From NCBI GenBank assembly GCA_030247575.1, contig JAOTRV010000003.1, forward strand, positions 62,001 through 126,000: a stretch of DNA of 64,000 bases. The letters run 5' to 3'. Below the pieces are notes generated by a model. That model searched no databases. It saw only the letters and a list, made by a program, of their open reading frames with translations, and was not told the origin of the DNA. The stretch comes from Sulfuritalea sp. (lineage in GTDB: Bacteria > Pseudomonadota > Gammaproteobacteria > Burkholderiales > Rhodocyclaceae). Of this stretch, positions 10,243-19,806 are shown in pieces (position 1 is the first letter of the stretch; every line of letters begins with the position of its first letter). The position numbers and the translations under genes were made by a program.

Positions 10243-11481
10243 ATGCCCGTCAATTACGCCACCCCCGCCCCCGAAGCCCTGTTCCCCGTTGCCGGCGTCC
10301 GCCTCGGCACGGCGGAAGCGGGCATCCGCAAGAAGAACCGGCGCGATCTGACGCTGATCGAGTTCGCGCCCGGCAGCATGGCCGCCGGCGTGTTCACGCA
10401 GAATCGCTGCTGCGCGGCGCCGGTCACGGTTTGCCGCGAGCATCTGGCGGTCGACAGCCGCATCCGCGCGCTGGTGATCAACACCGGCATCGCCAATGCG
10501 GCGACCGGTGAGCAGGGCATGCGGGCCGCGCGCGATACCTGCGCCGCGGTGGCGAAGCTGCTGGGCTGCGCAGCCGCCGACGTGCTGCCATTCTCGACCG
10601 GGGTGATCCTCGAACATCTGCCGGTGGAGCGCCTGATCGCCGGCCTGCCGGCGGCGCAGGCCGACCTCGCGGCCGACCACTGGCATGCCGCGGCGCATGC
10701 AATCATGACCACGGACACGGTCGCCAAGGCCGCCAGCCGCCGTGTCGTCAGCGTCGACTCTCAATTCACGGTGACCGGCATCAGCAAGGGTGCCGGCATG
10801 ATCCGTCCCAACATGGCGACCATGCTCGGCTTCGTCGCCACCGATGCCGGCATCGCTCCGGCCCTGCTGCAGAAGCTGGCGAAGGATGCGGCCGATGCGT
10901 CGTTCAACTGCATCACCGTCGATGGCGACACGTCGACCAACGATTCATTCGTCGTCATCGCCACCGGCGCCTCGGGCTGCATGATCGACAGCGAAGCCTC
11001 GCCGCACTGGCCGGCGCTGCGCGATGCGGTGACCGGCGTGGCGCGGGAACTGGCGCAGGCCATCGTGCGCGACGGCGAGGGCGCGACGAAGTTCATCACC
11101 GTGAGAGTAGACGGTGGCGGCACGGCGGCCGAGTGCCGCCAAGTGGCCTATGCCATCGGCCACTCGCCGCTGGTGAAGACGGCCTTCTTCGCCTCCGATC
11201 CGAATCTCGGCCGCATCCTCGCCGCCATCGGCTACGCCGGCATCGCCGACCTCGATGCGGCGGGCGTGCGCGTCTGGCTCGGTTCGGGCGACGAGGAAGT
11301 GCTGGTTTCGGAGCACGGCGGCCGCGCCGCCGGTTATCGCGAGGAGGACGGCTCGCGCATCATGAAGAATGCCGAAATCACGGTGCGCATCGATCTTGGC
11401 CGCGGCGCCGCCGGCGCGACGGTGTGGACCTGCGATTTCTCCTATGATTATGTGAAGATCAACGCCGATTACCGTTCCTGA
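10243..11481 (+). CDS. argJ: bifunctional glutamate N-acetyltransferase/amino-acid acetyltransferase ArgJ
   Basis: 412 residues. ArgJ transfers the acetyl group of N-acetylornithine to glutamate (and may use acetyl-CoA), running the cyclic arginine pathway in the cytosol. The proenzyme cleaves itself before a conserved threonine; here the motif is [16 protein letters not shown] with Thr193 as the new N-terminus. A GAGTG ribosome site lies before the ATG at 10243. One copy of the dispersed motif described below (10747-10762) lies inside the gene, 46 bp before the cleavage-site codons. argH, another arginine gene, is at 35.8 kb. Confidence 0.96.
   Translation: MPVNYATPAPEALFPVAGVRLGTAEAGIRKKNRRDLTLIEFAPGSMAAGVFTQNRCCAAPVTVCREHLAVDSRIRALVINTGIANAATGEQGMRAARDTCAAVAKLLGCAAADVLPFSTGVILEHLPVERLIAGLPAAQADLAADHWHAAAHAIMTTDTVAKAASRRVVSVDSQFTVTGISKGAGMIRPNMATMLGFVATDAGIAPALLQKLAKDAADASFNCITVDGDTSTNDSFVVIATGASGCMIDSEASPHWPALRDAVTGVARELAQAIVRDGEGATKFITVRVDGGGTAAECRQVAYAIGHSPLVKTAFFASDPNLGRILAAIGYAGIADLDAAGVRVWLGSGDEEVLVSEHGGRAAGYREEDGSRIMKNAEITVRIDLGRGAAGATVWTCDFSYDYVKINADYRS
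10747..10762 (+). repeat. dispersed 16-bp motif, copy F (inside argJ)
   Basis: GTCAGCGTCGACTCTC, one difference from the consensus; encodes Val-Ser-Val-Asp-Ser in argJ. Confidence 0.5.
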
Positions 11482-11503
11482 TTTTCTGCCCCAAAGAGAC
11501 ACC

Positions 11504-12103
11504 ATGACCATTCAAGACCGGCAACGCTTCGACCGCGCCATCGCCCTGTTCGACGCCGCCAATGCGCAGGACCCCAACCTGGACGAAGGCCGGCCCAAGG
11601 AGCTGCTCTATGCGCAGCGCATGACCGGGATGATCGGCCGCTATGCGCCGGATGCCAGCGAGGTTGCGCAGCTCGCCGTGCGCGCCCAGCACATCAAGCG
11701 CTGGACCGTGCCGCGCAGCAACTATCCGATGACCAAGGAAGGCTATTACGCGTGGCGCACCGGGCTCTACAAGTTCCACGCCGAAACGGCCGGCGAACTG
11801 ATGCAGCAGGCCGGTTACGACGCCGCCATGATCGACCAGGTCAAGGCCGCCGTGGGCAAGCGCGGCCTCAAGGTCAATCCGGACACGCAGATGCTGGAGG
11901 ACGTCACGGACCTGGTCTTCATCGAGTATTACATGCTGGGCTTTGCCGGCCAGCATGGCGACTACAGCGAGGAAAAGTGGCTGGACATCATCCGCAAGAC
12001 ATGGCGAAAAATGTCGGATCGCGCCCACGCCTTTGCCACCGGCGGCGGCCTCAAGCTGCCGGAGCCTTTGGTGCCGCTGATCCTCAAGGCGATCGGCACC
12101 TGA
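11504..12103 (+). CDS. DUF4202 family protein
   Basis: 199-residue soluble protein recognisable as DUF4202: AQHIKRWTVPRSNYPMTKEG, then YYAWRTGLYKFHAE and LEDVTDLVFIEYYML. The function is unknown. The spacing of conserved His (QHI), His (FHAE), Glu-Asp (LEDV) and Asp (TDL) in an all-helical fold reminds me of a divergent HD-type metal-binding domain; this is inference only. It follows argJ by 22 nt and precedes the first reductase by 39 nt, so it is probably in the same transcript. Confidence 0.85.
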   Translation: MTIQDRQRFDRAIALFDAANAQDPNLDEGRPKELLYAQRMTGMIGRYAPDASEVAQLAVRAQHIKRWTVPRSNYPMTKEGYYAWRTGLYKFHAETAGELMQQAGYDAAMIDQVKAAVGKRGLKVNPDTQMLEDVTDLVFIEYYMLGFAGQHGDYSEEKWLDIIRKTWRKMSDRAHAFATGGGLKLPEPLVPLILKAIGT

Positions 12104-12142
12104 CAAGAAGCACAACATAACAATCCCCGAGGAGACAACATC

Positions 12143-13021
12143 ATGAAAGTCGGATTTATCGGTCTTGGCCTGATGGGCCGCCCGATGGCCCTGCATCTGG
12201 AAAAGGCCGGCCACGAACTGCATCTGTGGGCGCGCCGGCCGGAATCGCTGGCGCCCTTTGCCGCCGTGAACGCCAAGACGCATGCGAGCCCCGCCGAGGT
12301 GGCGAAGCATGCCGAGGTGGTCATCGTCATGGTGGCCGACGCGCCCGACGTGGAAGCGGTCTGCCTCGGTGCGGACGGTCTTGCGGCCGGCGGCAAGCCG
12401 GGCCTGATCGTGGTCGACATGTCGACCATCAACCCGAATGCGGCGCGCAGCATCGGCCTGCGCCTGGCGGACAAGGGCATCGACTTCGTCGATGCGCCGG
12501 TGTCGGGCGGCGAAACCGGGGCGATCAACGCGGCGCTGACCGTAATGGCCGGCGGCGAGGCCGCGGCCTTCGAGAAGGTCAAGCCGCTCTTGGAGAAGAT
12601 GGGCAAGTCGGTGACGCTGATCGGCGATTCCGGCGCCGGGCAGGTGGCCAAGGCCTGCAACCAGATTCTCACCGGCGTCGGCGTCCTCGCCGTGGCCGAG
12701 GCCTTCAACTTCGCCACCCGCAGCGGGGTCGATGCGGGCAAGGTGCGTGAAGCCCTGCTGGGCGGTTTCGCCTATTCGAAGATTCTGGAAAACCACGGCC
12801 AGCGCATGCTCGACCGGAATTTCAAACCCGGATTCAAGGCCTGGATGCACCAGAAGGACCTGCGCATCGTCATGGAAGAGGCGCACCGCATGGGCCTCAT
12901 GCTGCCTTCTGCGGCGGCCACGGCACAGGTCTTCAACGCCATCGTCGGCAGCGGCATGGGCGAGAACGACTCGATCTCGGCGCTGATGCTGCTGGAGAAA
13001 GTGTCCACGCCGGCGACATGA
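12143..13021 (+). CDS. NAD(P)-dependent beta-hydroxyacid dehydrogenase (tartronate semialdehyde reductase-like), copy 1
   Basis: 292 residues. The N-terminal Rossmann fold begins [16 protein letters not shown] (GxGxxG nucleotide motif), with the substrate-binding signature [11 protein letters not shown] and the catalytic lysine in [11 protein letters not shown]. This is the 3-hydroxyisobutyrate / 2-hydroxy-3-oxopropionate (GarR/GlxR) dehydrogenase family; the exact substrate is not determined by the sequence. GAGGAGA precedes the ATG. The stop overlaps the start of a second, related copy (ATGA at 13018-13021), making a tandem duplicate pair. Confidence 0.9.
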   Translation: MKVGFIGLGLMGRPMALHLEKAGHELHLWARRPESLAPFAAVNAKTHASPAEVAKHAEVVIVMVADAPDVEAVCLGADGLAAGGKPGLIVVDMSTINPNAARSIGLRLADKGIDFVDAPVSGGETGAINAALTVMAGGEAAAFEKVKPLLEKMGKSVTLIGDSGAGQVAKACNQILTGVGVLAVAEAFNFATRSGVDAGKVREALLGGFAYSKILENHGQRMLDRNFKPGFKAWMHQKDLRIVMEEAHRMGLMLPSAAATAQVFNAIVGSGMGENDSISALMLLEKVSTPAT

Positions 13022-13902
13022 AAATCGGCTTCATCGGCCTTGGCGCCATGGGTGCGCCGATGGCCGGACATCTGCTGCGGGCGGGGCACGCCGTGAGCGT
13101 GTGGAGCCGCCGTGCCGCCAGCGCCGACTCTTTGCTTGCCATGGGCGCGACGCGGTGCGCGTCGCCGGCCGAGGTGGCGGCGGCGAGCGAGATCGTCTGC
13201 ACCAACGTCACCGGCAGCGCCGATGTGGAGGAGCTGGCCTTCGGCCCGCAAGGCCTGGCCCAGGGCTTTGCGGCGGGCGGATTGCATGTCGATTTTTCCA
13301 CCATTGCGCCGTCTGCCGCGCGCCGCATCGCGGCGCGCCACGCCGAACGCGGCGTCGGCTTCGTCGATGCGCCGGTGTCCGGCGGCAGCGTCGGCGCACG
13401 GGCGGCGACGCTGGCCATCATGTGGGGCGGCGAGCCGGCGCTGGCGACACGCCTGCAGCCGGTCTTCGAGGTGCTCGGCAAGACCGTCGTGCATGTCGGA
13501 CCGACCGGTGCCGGGCAGGTGGCCAAGGCCTGCAACCAGATGGTGATGGTGGCCGCGATCGAAGCGGCGGCGGAAGCGGCGCGGCTGGCGGCTGCTTCCG
13601 GCATCGACTTCGCCAAGGTGCGCGCCGCGATGCTGCATGGCTCGGCGGGTTCGCGAGTGCTGGAGGTGTTCGGCGAGCGAATGGCGACACGCGAGTTCGC
13701 GGCGGGCGTCGAAGCGCGGCTGCATCACAAGGACTACGCACTGTTGCTCGACGAGGCAACGCGGCTCGGCGTGTCCTTGCCGGTATCGGCCGTCGTCGGG
13801 CAGCAATTGAACGCCTTGATGGCCATGGGCTGGGGGCGCGACGACACCTCGTCGCTGCTGCGCGTGCTCGAAGCAGGCGACCCACCGGACCCGGCGCAAT
13901 GA
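13018..13902 (+). CDS. NAD(P)-dependent beta-hydroxyacid dehydrogenase, copy 2
   Basis: 294 residues, same family and order of motifs as the gene before it: [30 protein letters not shown], and the catalytic lysine in [11 protein letters not shown]. The middle and C-terminal parts have diverged (for example [19 protein letters not shown]), so this is an old duplication and the substrate probably differs. It starts inside the stop of copy 1 and ends in an ATGA overlap with the next gene, a GGDEF-EAL protein. All three are therefore translationally coupled, an unusual partnership of metabolic enzymes with a c-di-GMP enzyme. Confidence 0.88.
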   Translation: MKIGFIGLGAMGAPMAGHLLRAGHAVSVWSRRAASADSLLAMGATRCASPAEVAAASEIVCTNVTGSADVEELAFGPQGLAQGFAAGGLHVDFSTIAPSAARRIAARHAERGVGFVDAPVSGGSVGARAATLAIMWGGEPALATRLQPVFEVLGKTVVHVGPTGAGQVAKACNQMVMVAAIEAAAEAARLAAASGIDFAKVRAAMLHGSAGSRVLEVFGERMATREFAAGVEARLHHKDYALLLDEATRLGVSLPVSAVVGQQLNALMAMGWGRDDTSSLLRVLEAGDPPDPAQ

Positions 13903-16481
13903 GCAGCGGGCCGGTTGCGCGGCCACCCAAGAAGGCCGTACTCGAACTCAATGCGATTTTCGAGAACGCCACCGTCGGCATTCTGTTCACCCACAACCGG
14001 CGGCTGATCCAGGCCAATCGCCTCTGTGCGGAGATGTTCGGCTACACGCTGGAGGAATTCATCGACCAGTCGGCGCTGATTCTCTATGCCGACCAGGAAG
14101 CCTACTCGGCGCTCGGGCGCGAGGCCGGGCCGGTACTGGCCGCGGGGCGTGCCTTCCGCACCGAAACTCGGCTCAAGCGCAAGGACGGCAGCCGGTTCTG
14201 GTGCCGCGTCTCGGCCAAGGCGGTCGATCCCGAACATCCGCGGGACGGCACGCTGTGGATCATCGAGGACATCGCCGAAGACCGCCTGATGATCGATGCG
14301 CTGGAGAACAGCATGCGCGAACTGTCGGCCATCCTCGACACGGCGTCGGTGGGTATCGGCGTGGTGCGCAACCGTGTTTTCGTGCGCTGCAATCGCCGTT
14401 TCGAAGAATTGTTCGATCTACCCGCCGGGTCCCTTGCCGGCCAGTCTTCGCGCCGGCTGTTCAACAGCCAGGAGGAATTCGAGCGGATCGGCGAGCAGGT
14501 CTATGCCGAGTTCGCCGCCGGCGCGGTGCATCGGCGCGAACAGATGTTCGTGCGTCGTGACGGCAAGCAGACATGGTTGCGCGTCAGCGGCAGCGCCTTC
14601 GATGCGGCGAGCCCCCATGCCGGTTCGGTTTGGGTGACCGAGGATTTCACCGCCACGCGGGAGGCCGAAGGCCTCGCGCGGCAGGCCTTCGACGAGCAGC
14701 AGCTGATTTTCGACAATGCCGCCGTGGGCATTATGTTCGTGCGGGACCGGAGGGTGCAGCGCTGCAATCGTCGGCTGGCCGAGATTTTCGGCTACCGCCC
14801 GGAAGAGCTCGTGGGGTGCTCGACCCGCGTTTTCTATCTCAACGAGGCTGATTATCTGCACCAGTACAACCTGGTTCTGCCGGTGGTGATGGCCGGCGAG
14901 ACGTTTGTCGGCGAGAGCCGCGCACGGCACAAGGACGGTCATGCCTTCTGGGTACGTGTCACCGGGCGTCGCGCCGCTGGCGAGACCGACAGCGTCGACT
15001 TGACCTGGATCTTCGAGGATGTCACCGAACGCCACCAGGCGGAGGAGGCGCTGCTGCGCGCACGCGACGAACTCGAGCAGCGCGTGGTCGAGCGCACCGC
15101 CGAGCTGGCCAACGCCAATTCGCTGTTGCAGGAGGAGGTGTTCGAGCGGATGCAGGCGGAGCAGCGCATCTGGCATGTCGCCCACCACGACAGCCTCACC
15201 GGCCTGCCCAATCGCACCCTGTTGCATGACCGCATGCAGCAGGCACTGATGCAGGCGCAGCGCGGCCGGCATCGCGTGGCGGTGATGTTTCTCGATCTCG
15301 ACCGCTTCAAGAGCATCAACGATACCCTCGGCCATGCCGTCGGCGACGAGTTGCTGAAGCAGGTCGCCGTGCGCCTGGGCAGCGTGGTGCGGGCCGTCGA
15401 TACCGTGTCGCGCCTGGGCGGCGACGAGTTCGTGATCGTCCTCCACGAGATGGCCACGCCCGACGACGTGGTGCAGGTCGCGGAAAAGATTCTCCACGCG
15501 CTGTCGGCCGTGGTGAGCGTCGACGGCCACCAGTTGCGCGCCACCTCGTCGATCGGCATCAGCATTTTTCCCGACGACGGCGACGAGGTGTTCGCCCTCA
15601 TGAAGAGCGCCGATACGGCGATGTACCACGCCAAGGCGGCCGGGCGAAACAACTTCCAGTTCTTTGCGCGCAAGATGAACGAGCAGGCCGCGCACTTCTT
15701 CACTCTTGAAAACAGGCTGCGCGAGGCCATCGGCACGCGCCAGCTGCTGCTGCACTATCAGCCCCTGATCGACTGGCCGCGGCGCGCCGTCTGCGGCATG
15801 GAGGCCCTGGTGCGCTGGGACGACGCGGAGCAGGGACTGATCGAACCGGCCGAATTCATTGCGGTCGCCGAGGAAACCGGACTGATCGTGCCGCTCGGCG
15901 AATGGGTGCTGGCCGAGGCGCTGCGGCAGAATCGCATCTGGCAGCAGCAGGGGCGGCCGCACGTGCCGGTCTCGGTCAACCTCTCGCCGCGCCAGTTCCG
16001 GCAGAAGGATCTGGTCGACAATCTGCGCCGCATCCTGGCCGACACCGGCCAGCCGGCCCGGCTGCTGGAACTCGAAATCACCGAGACGACGCTGATGCAC
16101 GACATCGAAGAGACCCAGGCCAGGCTGCAGGAAATTGCCGCCATGGGTGTGCGGCTGGTCATCGACGACTTCGGCACGGGTTATTCGAGCCTGAGCTACC
16201 TCAAGCGTTTTCCGGTGCATAAGCTGAAGATCGACCAGAGTTTCGTGCACGACCTCAACGTCGACCCCGAGGATGCGGCGATCGTCACGGCAATCATCGG
16301 ACTGGCCAGGAGCCTGGATCTGGAAACCCTGGCCGAGGGGGTGGAAACCCGCGAGCAGCGCGACGCCCTGCTGCGCCTCGGCTGCGAAAAGTACCAGGGT
16401 TTTCTGTTCTCGCGCCCGTTGCCGCCGGCCGAGGCCGATCGAATCTTCAGGCCGGCGTTGAGGCCGGGCTCTCGGGCATAA
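13899..16481 (+). CDS. PAS-PAS-PAS-GGDEF-EAL protein (c-di-GMP turnover)
   Basis: 860 residues without a signal peptide or membrane segment. Three consecutive PAS domains (about 18-125, 140-250 and 265-375; each begins like [21 protein letters not shown]) are followed by a coiled coil (about 385-420). A GGDEF domain has the intact motif GGDEF at 507-511 and an RxxD inhibitory site (RAVD) five residues earlier. An EAL domain has EALVRW at 635-640, [16 protein letters not shown] and EGVET. Both halves look catalytically competent, so it could make or break c-di-GMP depending on the PAS input. No cofactor-binding histidine or cysteine pattern in the PAS domains is certain. The ATG at 13899 overlaps the upstream stop; the open frame extends further upstream but without homology. 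Confidence 0.92.
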   Translation: MSSGPVARPPKKAVLELNAIFENATVGILFTHNRRLIQANRLCAEMFGYTLEEFIDQSALILYADQEAYSALGREAGPVLAAGRAFRTETRLKRKDGSRFWCRVSAKAVDPEHPRDGTLWIIEDIAEDRLMIDALENSMRELSAILDTASVGIGVVRNRVFVRCNRRFEELFDLPAGSLAGQSSRRLFNSQEEFERIGEQVYAEFAAGAVHRREQMFVRRDGKQTWLRVSGSAFDAASPHAGSVWVTEDFTATREAEGLARQAFDEQQLIFDNAAVGIMFVRDRRVQRCNRRLAEIFGYRPEELVGCSTRVFYLNEADYLHQYNLVLPVVMAGETFVGESRARHKDGHAFWVRVTGRRAAGETDSVDLTWIFEDVTERHQAEEALLRARDELEQRVVERTAELANANSLLQEEVFERMQAEQRIWHVAHHDSLTGLPNRTLLHDRMQQALMQAQRGRHRVAVMFLDLDRFKSINDTLGHAVGDELLKQVAVRLGSVVRAVDTVSRLGGDEFVIVLHEMATPDDVVQVAEKILHALSAVVSVDGHQLRATSSIGISIFPDDGDEVFALMKSADTAMYHAKAAGRNNFQFFARKMNEQAAHFFTLENRLREAIGTRQLLLHYQPLIDWPRRAVCGMEALVRWDDAEQGLIEPAEFIAVAEETGLIVPLGEWVLAEALRQNRIWQQQGRPHVPVSVNLSPRQFRQKDLVDNLRRILADTGQPARLLELEITETTLMHDIEETQARLQEIAAMGVRLVIDDFGTGYSSLSYLKRFPVHKLKIDQSFVHDLNVDPEDAAIVTAIIGLARSLDLETLAEGVETREQRDALLRLGCEKYQGFLFSRPLPPAEADRIFRPALRPGSRA

Positions 16482-16518
16482 TGGGCGCATCGACACTTCA
16501 CCCACACGGAGCGGCACA

Positions 16519-16863
16519 ATGAGTCAGACCACCACGGCCAGCGGCCTAGTCATCGAAGAACTGATTGTCGGCGACGGCGCCGAAGCTCGCGCCGGGCAAA
16601 CGGTCAGCGTGCATTACACGGGCTGGCTTACCAACGGTTCGAAGTTCGATTCGAGCAAGGATCGCAACGAGCCTTTCGAATTTCCGCTCGGCGCGCGGCA
16701 TGTCATCGCCGGCTGGGATGAAGGCGTGCAGGGCATGAAGATCGGCGGCAGGCGCAAGCTGACGATACCGCCGCAGCTCGGTTACGGCGCGCGCGGCGCC
16801 GGCGGCGTGATCCCGCCCAATGCGACGCTGGTGTTCGAGGTGGAACTGCTCGGACTGAACTGA
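16519..16863 (+). CDS. FKBP-type peptidyl-prolyl cis-trans isomerase
   Basis: 114 residues forming a single FKBP domain with no signal peptide, so it is expected in the cytosol. Family landmarks are [52 protein letters not shown] and the closing [10 protein letters not shown]. The aromatic pocket residues of active FKBPs (Tyr, Phe, Asp, Trp, Tyr, Phe) are all present, so prolyl isomerase activity is expected. A GGAG site precedes the ATG. It lies 37 nt after the GGDEF-EAL gene and 43 nt before the aminotransferase. Confidence 0.95.
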   Translation: MSQTTTASGLVIEELIVGDGAEARAGQTVSVHYTGWLTNGSKFDSSKDRNEPFEFPLGARHVIAGWDEGVQGMKIGGRRKLTIPPQLGYGARGAGGVIPPNATLVFEVELLGLN

Positions 16864-16906
16864 GTTTCAGCAGGGAGGGCGGCACGCCCAGGTCCTCTCC
16901 CCCGTC

Positions 16907-18076
16907 ATGGCCTTCTATCTTCCTTCCCGTCTGCCGAACGTCGGCACCACGATTTTCACCGTCATGTCGCGGCTCGCCGCGGAGCACGGCGCGATCAACC
17001 TGTCGCAGGGTTTTCCCGACTTTTCGCCGTCGCCGGCGCTGCTGGAACGCGTGACGCACCACATGGCGGCCGGCGCCAACCAGTATCCGCCCATGGCCGG
17101 CGTACCTTCGCTGCGCGAGGCCATCGCGGAAAAGGTCGCCCGGCTCTACCTCGCCAGCTATGACCCGGAAACCGAAGTGACGGTGACGGCCGGGGCGACC
17201 CAGGCGATCTACACGGCGATTGCCGCCTGCGTCCGGCCCGGCGACGAGGTGATCGTGTTTGCCCCGGTGTACGACTCCTACGTGCCCGGCATCGAACTCA
17301 ACGGCGGCCACGCGGTGTTCGCCCACTTGCGCTTTCCCGGGTTCAAGCCCGACTGGGACGAAGTCCGTGCGCTGATCACGCCCCGCACGCGCATGATCAT
17401 CATCAATTCGCCGCACAATCCGAGCGGCTCGGTGTGGTCGGCCGACGACATGGCGACGCTGGAAGCCCTGGTCTGCGACACGAAGATCGTCGTCGTCAGC
17501 GACGAGGTCTATGAGCACGTGGTGTTCGACCAGAAGGACGGCAACGGGGCGCTGGGGCATCACAGCGTGACCCGCTACCCCGGTTTGCGCGAGCGCAGCT
17601 TCGTCGTTTCGAGTTTCGGCAAGACCTATCACGTCACCGGCTGGAAGGTCGCCTACTGCCTGGCCCCGCGCGCCCTGATGAACGAATTTCGCAAGGCGCA
17701 CCAGTTCATCGTGTTCACCGTGCATCATCCGGCGCAGCTCGCGCTCGCCGATTTCATGCGCGGGCATCCCGAATTCGCCGACCAGCTGGCCGCCTTCTAT
17801 CAGGCCAAGCGCGATTTTTTCCGCCGGCAGATCGAAGGTTCGCGCTTCGTCCTGCTGCCCTGCGCCGGCACGTATTTCCAGCTGGCGACCTATGCGGCGA
17901 TCAGCGACGAGCCGGATGCGAGCTTCGTCCGGCGCCTGACCACGGAACACGGCGTCGCGGCGATTCCGGTCTCGGCCTTCAATCCGGATGGGGAGGATCA
18001 GCGCGTGATCCGTTTTTGCTTCGCCAAGAACGAGACCACCCTGGCGGCCGCCGGCGAACGCCTGCGCGCACTTTAA
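16907..18076 (+). CDS. class I/II aminotransferase, YbdL (methionine aminotransferase)-like
   Basis: 389-residue fold-type I PLP enzyme. The beginning INLSQGFPDFSPSPALLERV and the later SSFGKTYHVTGWKVAY (PLP lysine at residue 239) resemble E. coli YbdL, which prefers methionine, histidine and phenylalanine as amino donors. NSPHNPSG and SDEVYEHVVF are the cofactor-contact segments. Kynurenine aminotransferase/glutamine transaminase K enzymes share this pattern, so specificity is a guess. One copy of the dispersed 16-bp motif begins 13 bp after the stop codon. Confidence 0.88.
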   Translation: MAFYLPSRLPNVGTTIFTVMSRLAAEHGAINLSQGFPDFSPSPALLERVTHHMAAGANQYPPMAGVPSLREAIAEKVARLYLASYDPETEVTVTAGATQAIYTAIAACVRPGDEVIVFAPVYDSYVPGIELNGGHAVFAHLRFPGFKPDWDEVRALITPRTRMIIINSPHNPSGSVWSADDMATLEALVCDTKIVVVSDEVYEHVVFDQKDGNGALGHHSVTRYPGLRERSFVVSSFGKTYHVTGWKVAYCLAPRALMNEFRKAHQFIVFTVHHPAQLALADFMRGHPEFADQLAAFYQAKRDFFRRQIEGSRFVLLPCAGTYFQLATYAAISDEPDASFVRRLTTEHGVAAIPVSAFNPDGEDQRVIRFCFAKNETTLAAAGERLRAL

Positions 18077-18088
18077 TCGCCCCGTCCC

Positions 18089-18104
18089 GCCAGCGTCGAC
18101 TCTT
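18089..18104 (+). repeat. dispersed 16-bp motif, copy A (intergenic)
   Basis: GCCAGCGTCGACTCTT, one difference from the consensus GCCAGCGTCGACTSTC. It lies between the aminotransferase stop and the phasin terminator. Confidence 0.6.
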
Positions 18105-18137
18105 GTTTCGACGATAAGTATCAATCCCGCGGAGACG

Positions 18138-18169
18138 AAAAAAACCCGATGCTTTTTGGGGCATCGGGT
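18138..18169 (-). terminator. Rho-independent terminator of the phasin gene
   Basis: On the minus strand a perfect 9-bp stem (ACCCGATGC / GCATCGGGT, 18144-18152 with 18161-18169) is followed by seven T residues. A second small GC hairpin (18179-18193) lies between it and the phasin stop. Confidence 0.9.
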
Positions 18170-18219
18170 CTGAAACCAGCCCCTTTGCGGGGCCGGAGGA
18201 GGAGACGTTACAGTGTTAC

Positions 18220-18783
18220 TTAGGCGGCCTTCTTGGCCTTCGGTGCGGCGGCGCCGGTGCCGACAGCCTTGACGGTCGCGGTGGTGGCGGCGGCGACGTT
18301 GGCTTCAGCGATTTCGGCGACTTGCTTGGCCGCCTTGGTCATGCTGTCGTAGGCCGAGTTGGCGGCGGCAATCGCCGACTTCACGGCAGCCACGGCGACA
18401 TCGGAACCGGCCGGAGCGTTCTTGGCGGCCTTGTCGAGGGCGGTAGCGACATTCTTGTTGATTTCGGAGAACTGGCCTTCGACGACCTTGGACAGCTCTT
18501 CCTGGGTCTGGGTGGCGATCTCATACACGCTACGCGAATAGGCGACGGCCTTTTCGACGGCGGGTTGCGCCAGCGTGGCTTGCATGGCGATCAGTTGCTG
18601 AACGTCCTTGACGCCGAGCAGGGCCTTGGCGTTGGCGACGCTGTCTTCCAGCATGGCGCGGGCGGTGTTGAGGTTCAGGGCGGCAAGGCGCTCGGCGCTG
18701 GCGAAAGCCGTGTTGGCAATGGTCAGCATGGTTTCTACGTTGGCCTTGTTGGCGCTGGCGAATTGTTCGGTGGTGGCGTTCAT
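18220..18783 (-). CDS. phaP: phasin family protein
   Basis: 187 residues, all helical and alanine-rich, with no signal peptide; the ending AAAPKAKKAA is basic and disordered. FASANKANVETMLTIANTAFASAERLAALNL and the following NAKALLGVKDVQQLIAMQ are typical of PhaP-type phasins, which coat polyhydroxyalkanoate granules. It has its own sigma70 promoter, flanking operator-like sites and a strong terminator, as expected for an abundant protein induced when polymer is made. AGGAGA stands 6 nt before the ATG. No phaC or phaR gene is in the window; the enoyl-CoA hydratase lies upstream on the same strand behind its own terminator. Confidence 0.93.
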   Translation of the reverse strand: MNATTEQFASANKANVETMLTIANTAFASAERLAALNLNTARAMLEDSVANAKALLGVKDVQQLIAMQATLAQPAVEKAVAYSRSVYEIATQTQEELSKVVEGQFSEINKNVATALDKAAKNAPAGSDVAVAAVKSAIAAANSAYDSMTKAAKQVAEIAEANVAAATTATVKAVGTGAAAPKAKKAA

Positions 18784-18862
18784 GGCGATCTCCTGAGAAT
18801 AGGTTTGAAACGGGCTTTGGGTTTCGTATTCAGTATGCTCACCCTATCCATCCGGGCGATGT

Positions 18863-18871
18863 TGCAGTGCA
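18863..18871 (-). promoter_or_regulatory. TGCANTGCA site downstream of the phasin promoter
   Basis: TGCAGTGCA centred about 18 bp downstream of the -10 box, just past the expected transcription start. It matches the upstream site at 18922-18930. A repressor such as PhaR is the obvious candidate, but that is inference. Confidence 0.5.
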
Positions 18872-18882
18872 TCATGGTTCGT

Positions 18883-18910
18883 ATTATAGGGATCGAATTC
18901 GCCAAGTCAA
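18883..18910 (-). promoter_or_regulatory. sigma70 promoter of the phasin gene
   Basis: On the minus strand TTGACT (18905-18910), a 16-bp spacer, then a perfect TATAAT (18883-18888). Transcription would start near 18876, leaving a leader of about 95 nt. Confidence 0.85.
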
Positions 18911-18921
18911 CACTTTTTTGG

Positions 18922-18930
18922 TGCAATGCA
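18922..18930 (-). promoter_or_regulatory. TGCANTGCA site upstream of the phasin -35 box
   Basis: TGCAATGCA sits inside a longer dyad, GTGCA-A-TGCAC, bordered by T and A runs, about 12 bp upstream of the -35 box. Together with 18863-18871 it brackets the promoter. Confidence 0.5.
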
Positions 18931-18983
18931 CAAAAAAATCTTCGACGGGAAAGAGTACCGTTAAAACAGTATGTTAAAAAAAC

Positions 18984-19006
18984 AAAAAAGGCCCCGAAGG
19001 GCCTTT
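18984..19006 (-). terminator. Rho-independent terminator of the enoyl-CoA hydratase operon
   Basis: On the minus strand AAAGGCCC-TTCG-GGGCCTTT followed by T runs, located 24 nt after the stop codon. It separates the LPS/hydratase transcript from the phasin promoter. Confidence 0.9.
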
Positions 19007-19029
19007 GATGTTGCGCTGCGACAGCGGAT

Positions 19030-19806
19030 TTAGCGGTCGCGGAAGGCGGGTTTCCGCTTTTCGACGAAGGCCGTCATGCCTTCCTTCTGGTCGGCCAGGG
19101 CGAAGGCCGAGTGGAACGTGCGGCGCTCGAACAGCAGGCCTTCCTGCAGGCCCGATTCGTAGGCGCGATTGACCGATTCCTTGATCATCATGACCACCGG
19201 CAGGGAGAAGCCCGCAATCGTTTCCGCAGCCGCCAGGGTTTCGTCGAGCAGCTTGTCGGCGGCGATGATGCGTGCCACCAGGCCCGCGCGCTCGGCCTCC
19301 TGGGCGTCGATGAAGCGTGCCGTGAGGCACATGTCCATCGCCTTGGCCTTGCTCACGGCGCGCGGCAGGCGCTGGGTGCCTCCGGCGCCGGGAATGATGC
19401 CGAGCTTGATCTCGGGTTGGCCGAACTTTGCCGTGTCGGCGGCGTAGATCATGTCGCACATCATGGCCAGCTCGCAACCGCCGCCCAGCGCGAAGCCTGC
19501 AACCGCGGCGATGATCGGTTTGCGGCAGCGGGCGATGCGGTCCCAGTTGCGGCTGATGTAGTTGGCCTTATAAACGTCCATGAAGTCCCAGCCGGCCATG
19601 GCGCCGATGTCGGCGCCGGCGGCGAAGGCCTTGTCCGAGCCGGTGATGACGATGCAGCCGATGTTCGCGTTGGCCTCGAAACCGTCCAGCGCGGCGCCGA
19701 CCTCGTCGATCAGCGTGTCGTTCAGCGCGTTCATGGCCTTGGGCCGGTTGAGGGTGATGAGTCCGACCTTGCCGCGGGTTTCGGTGATGATGTTTTCGTA
19801 GCTCAC
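19030..19806 (-). CDS. enoyl-CoA hydratase
   Basis: 258-residue crotonase-fold enzyme. The oxyanion-hole segments (FAAGADI, FALGGGCELAM) and both catalytic glutamates, Glu112 and Glu132 (GQPEIKLGIIPGAGGTQRL), are present, so real hydration of trans-2-enoyl-CoA is expected (beta-oxidation or related). The start MSYENIITETRGKVGLITLNRP is typical of short-chain mitochondrial-type ECH. Its ATG overlaps the lptA stop (ATGA at 19803-19806). It therefore occupies the position where lptB normally follows lptA, an unusual operon partner. Confidence 0.93.
   Translation of the reverse strand: MSYENIITETRGKVGLITLNRPKAMNALNDTLIDEVGAALDGFEANANIGCIVITGSDKAFAAGADIGAMAGWDFMDVYKANYISRNWDRIARCRKPIIAAVAGFALGGGCELAMMCDMIYAADTAKFGQPEIKLGIIPGAGGTQRLPRAVSKAKAMDMCLTARFIDAQEAERAGLVARIIAADKLLDETLAAAETIAGFSLPVVMMIKESVNRAYESGLQEGLLFERRTFHSAFALADQKEGMTAFVEKRKPAFRDR

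Noticed and set aside
13018-13902. Second reductase as a possible pseudogene copy
   Set aside because: The frame is intact, the nucleotide and catalytic motifs are conserved, and both ends show coupling overlaps.
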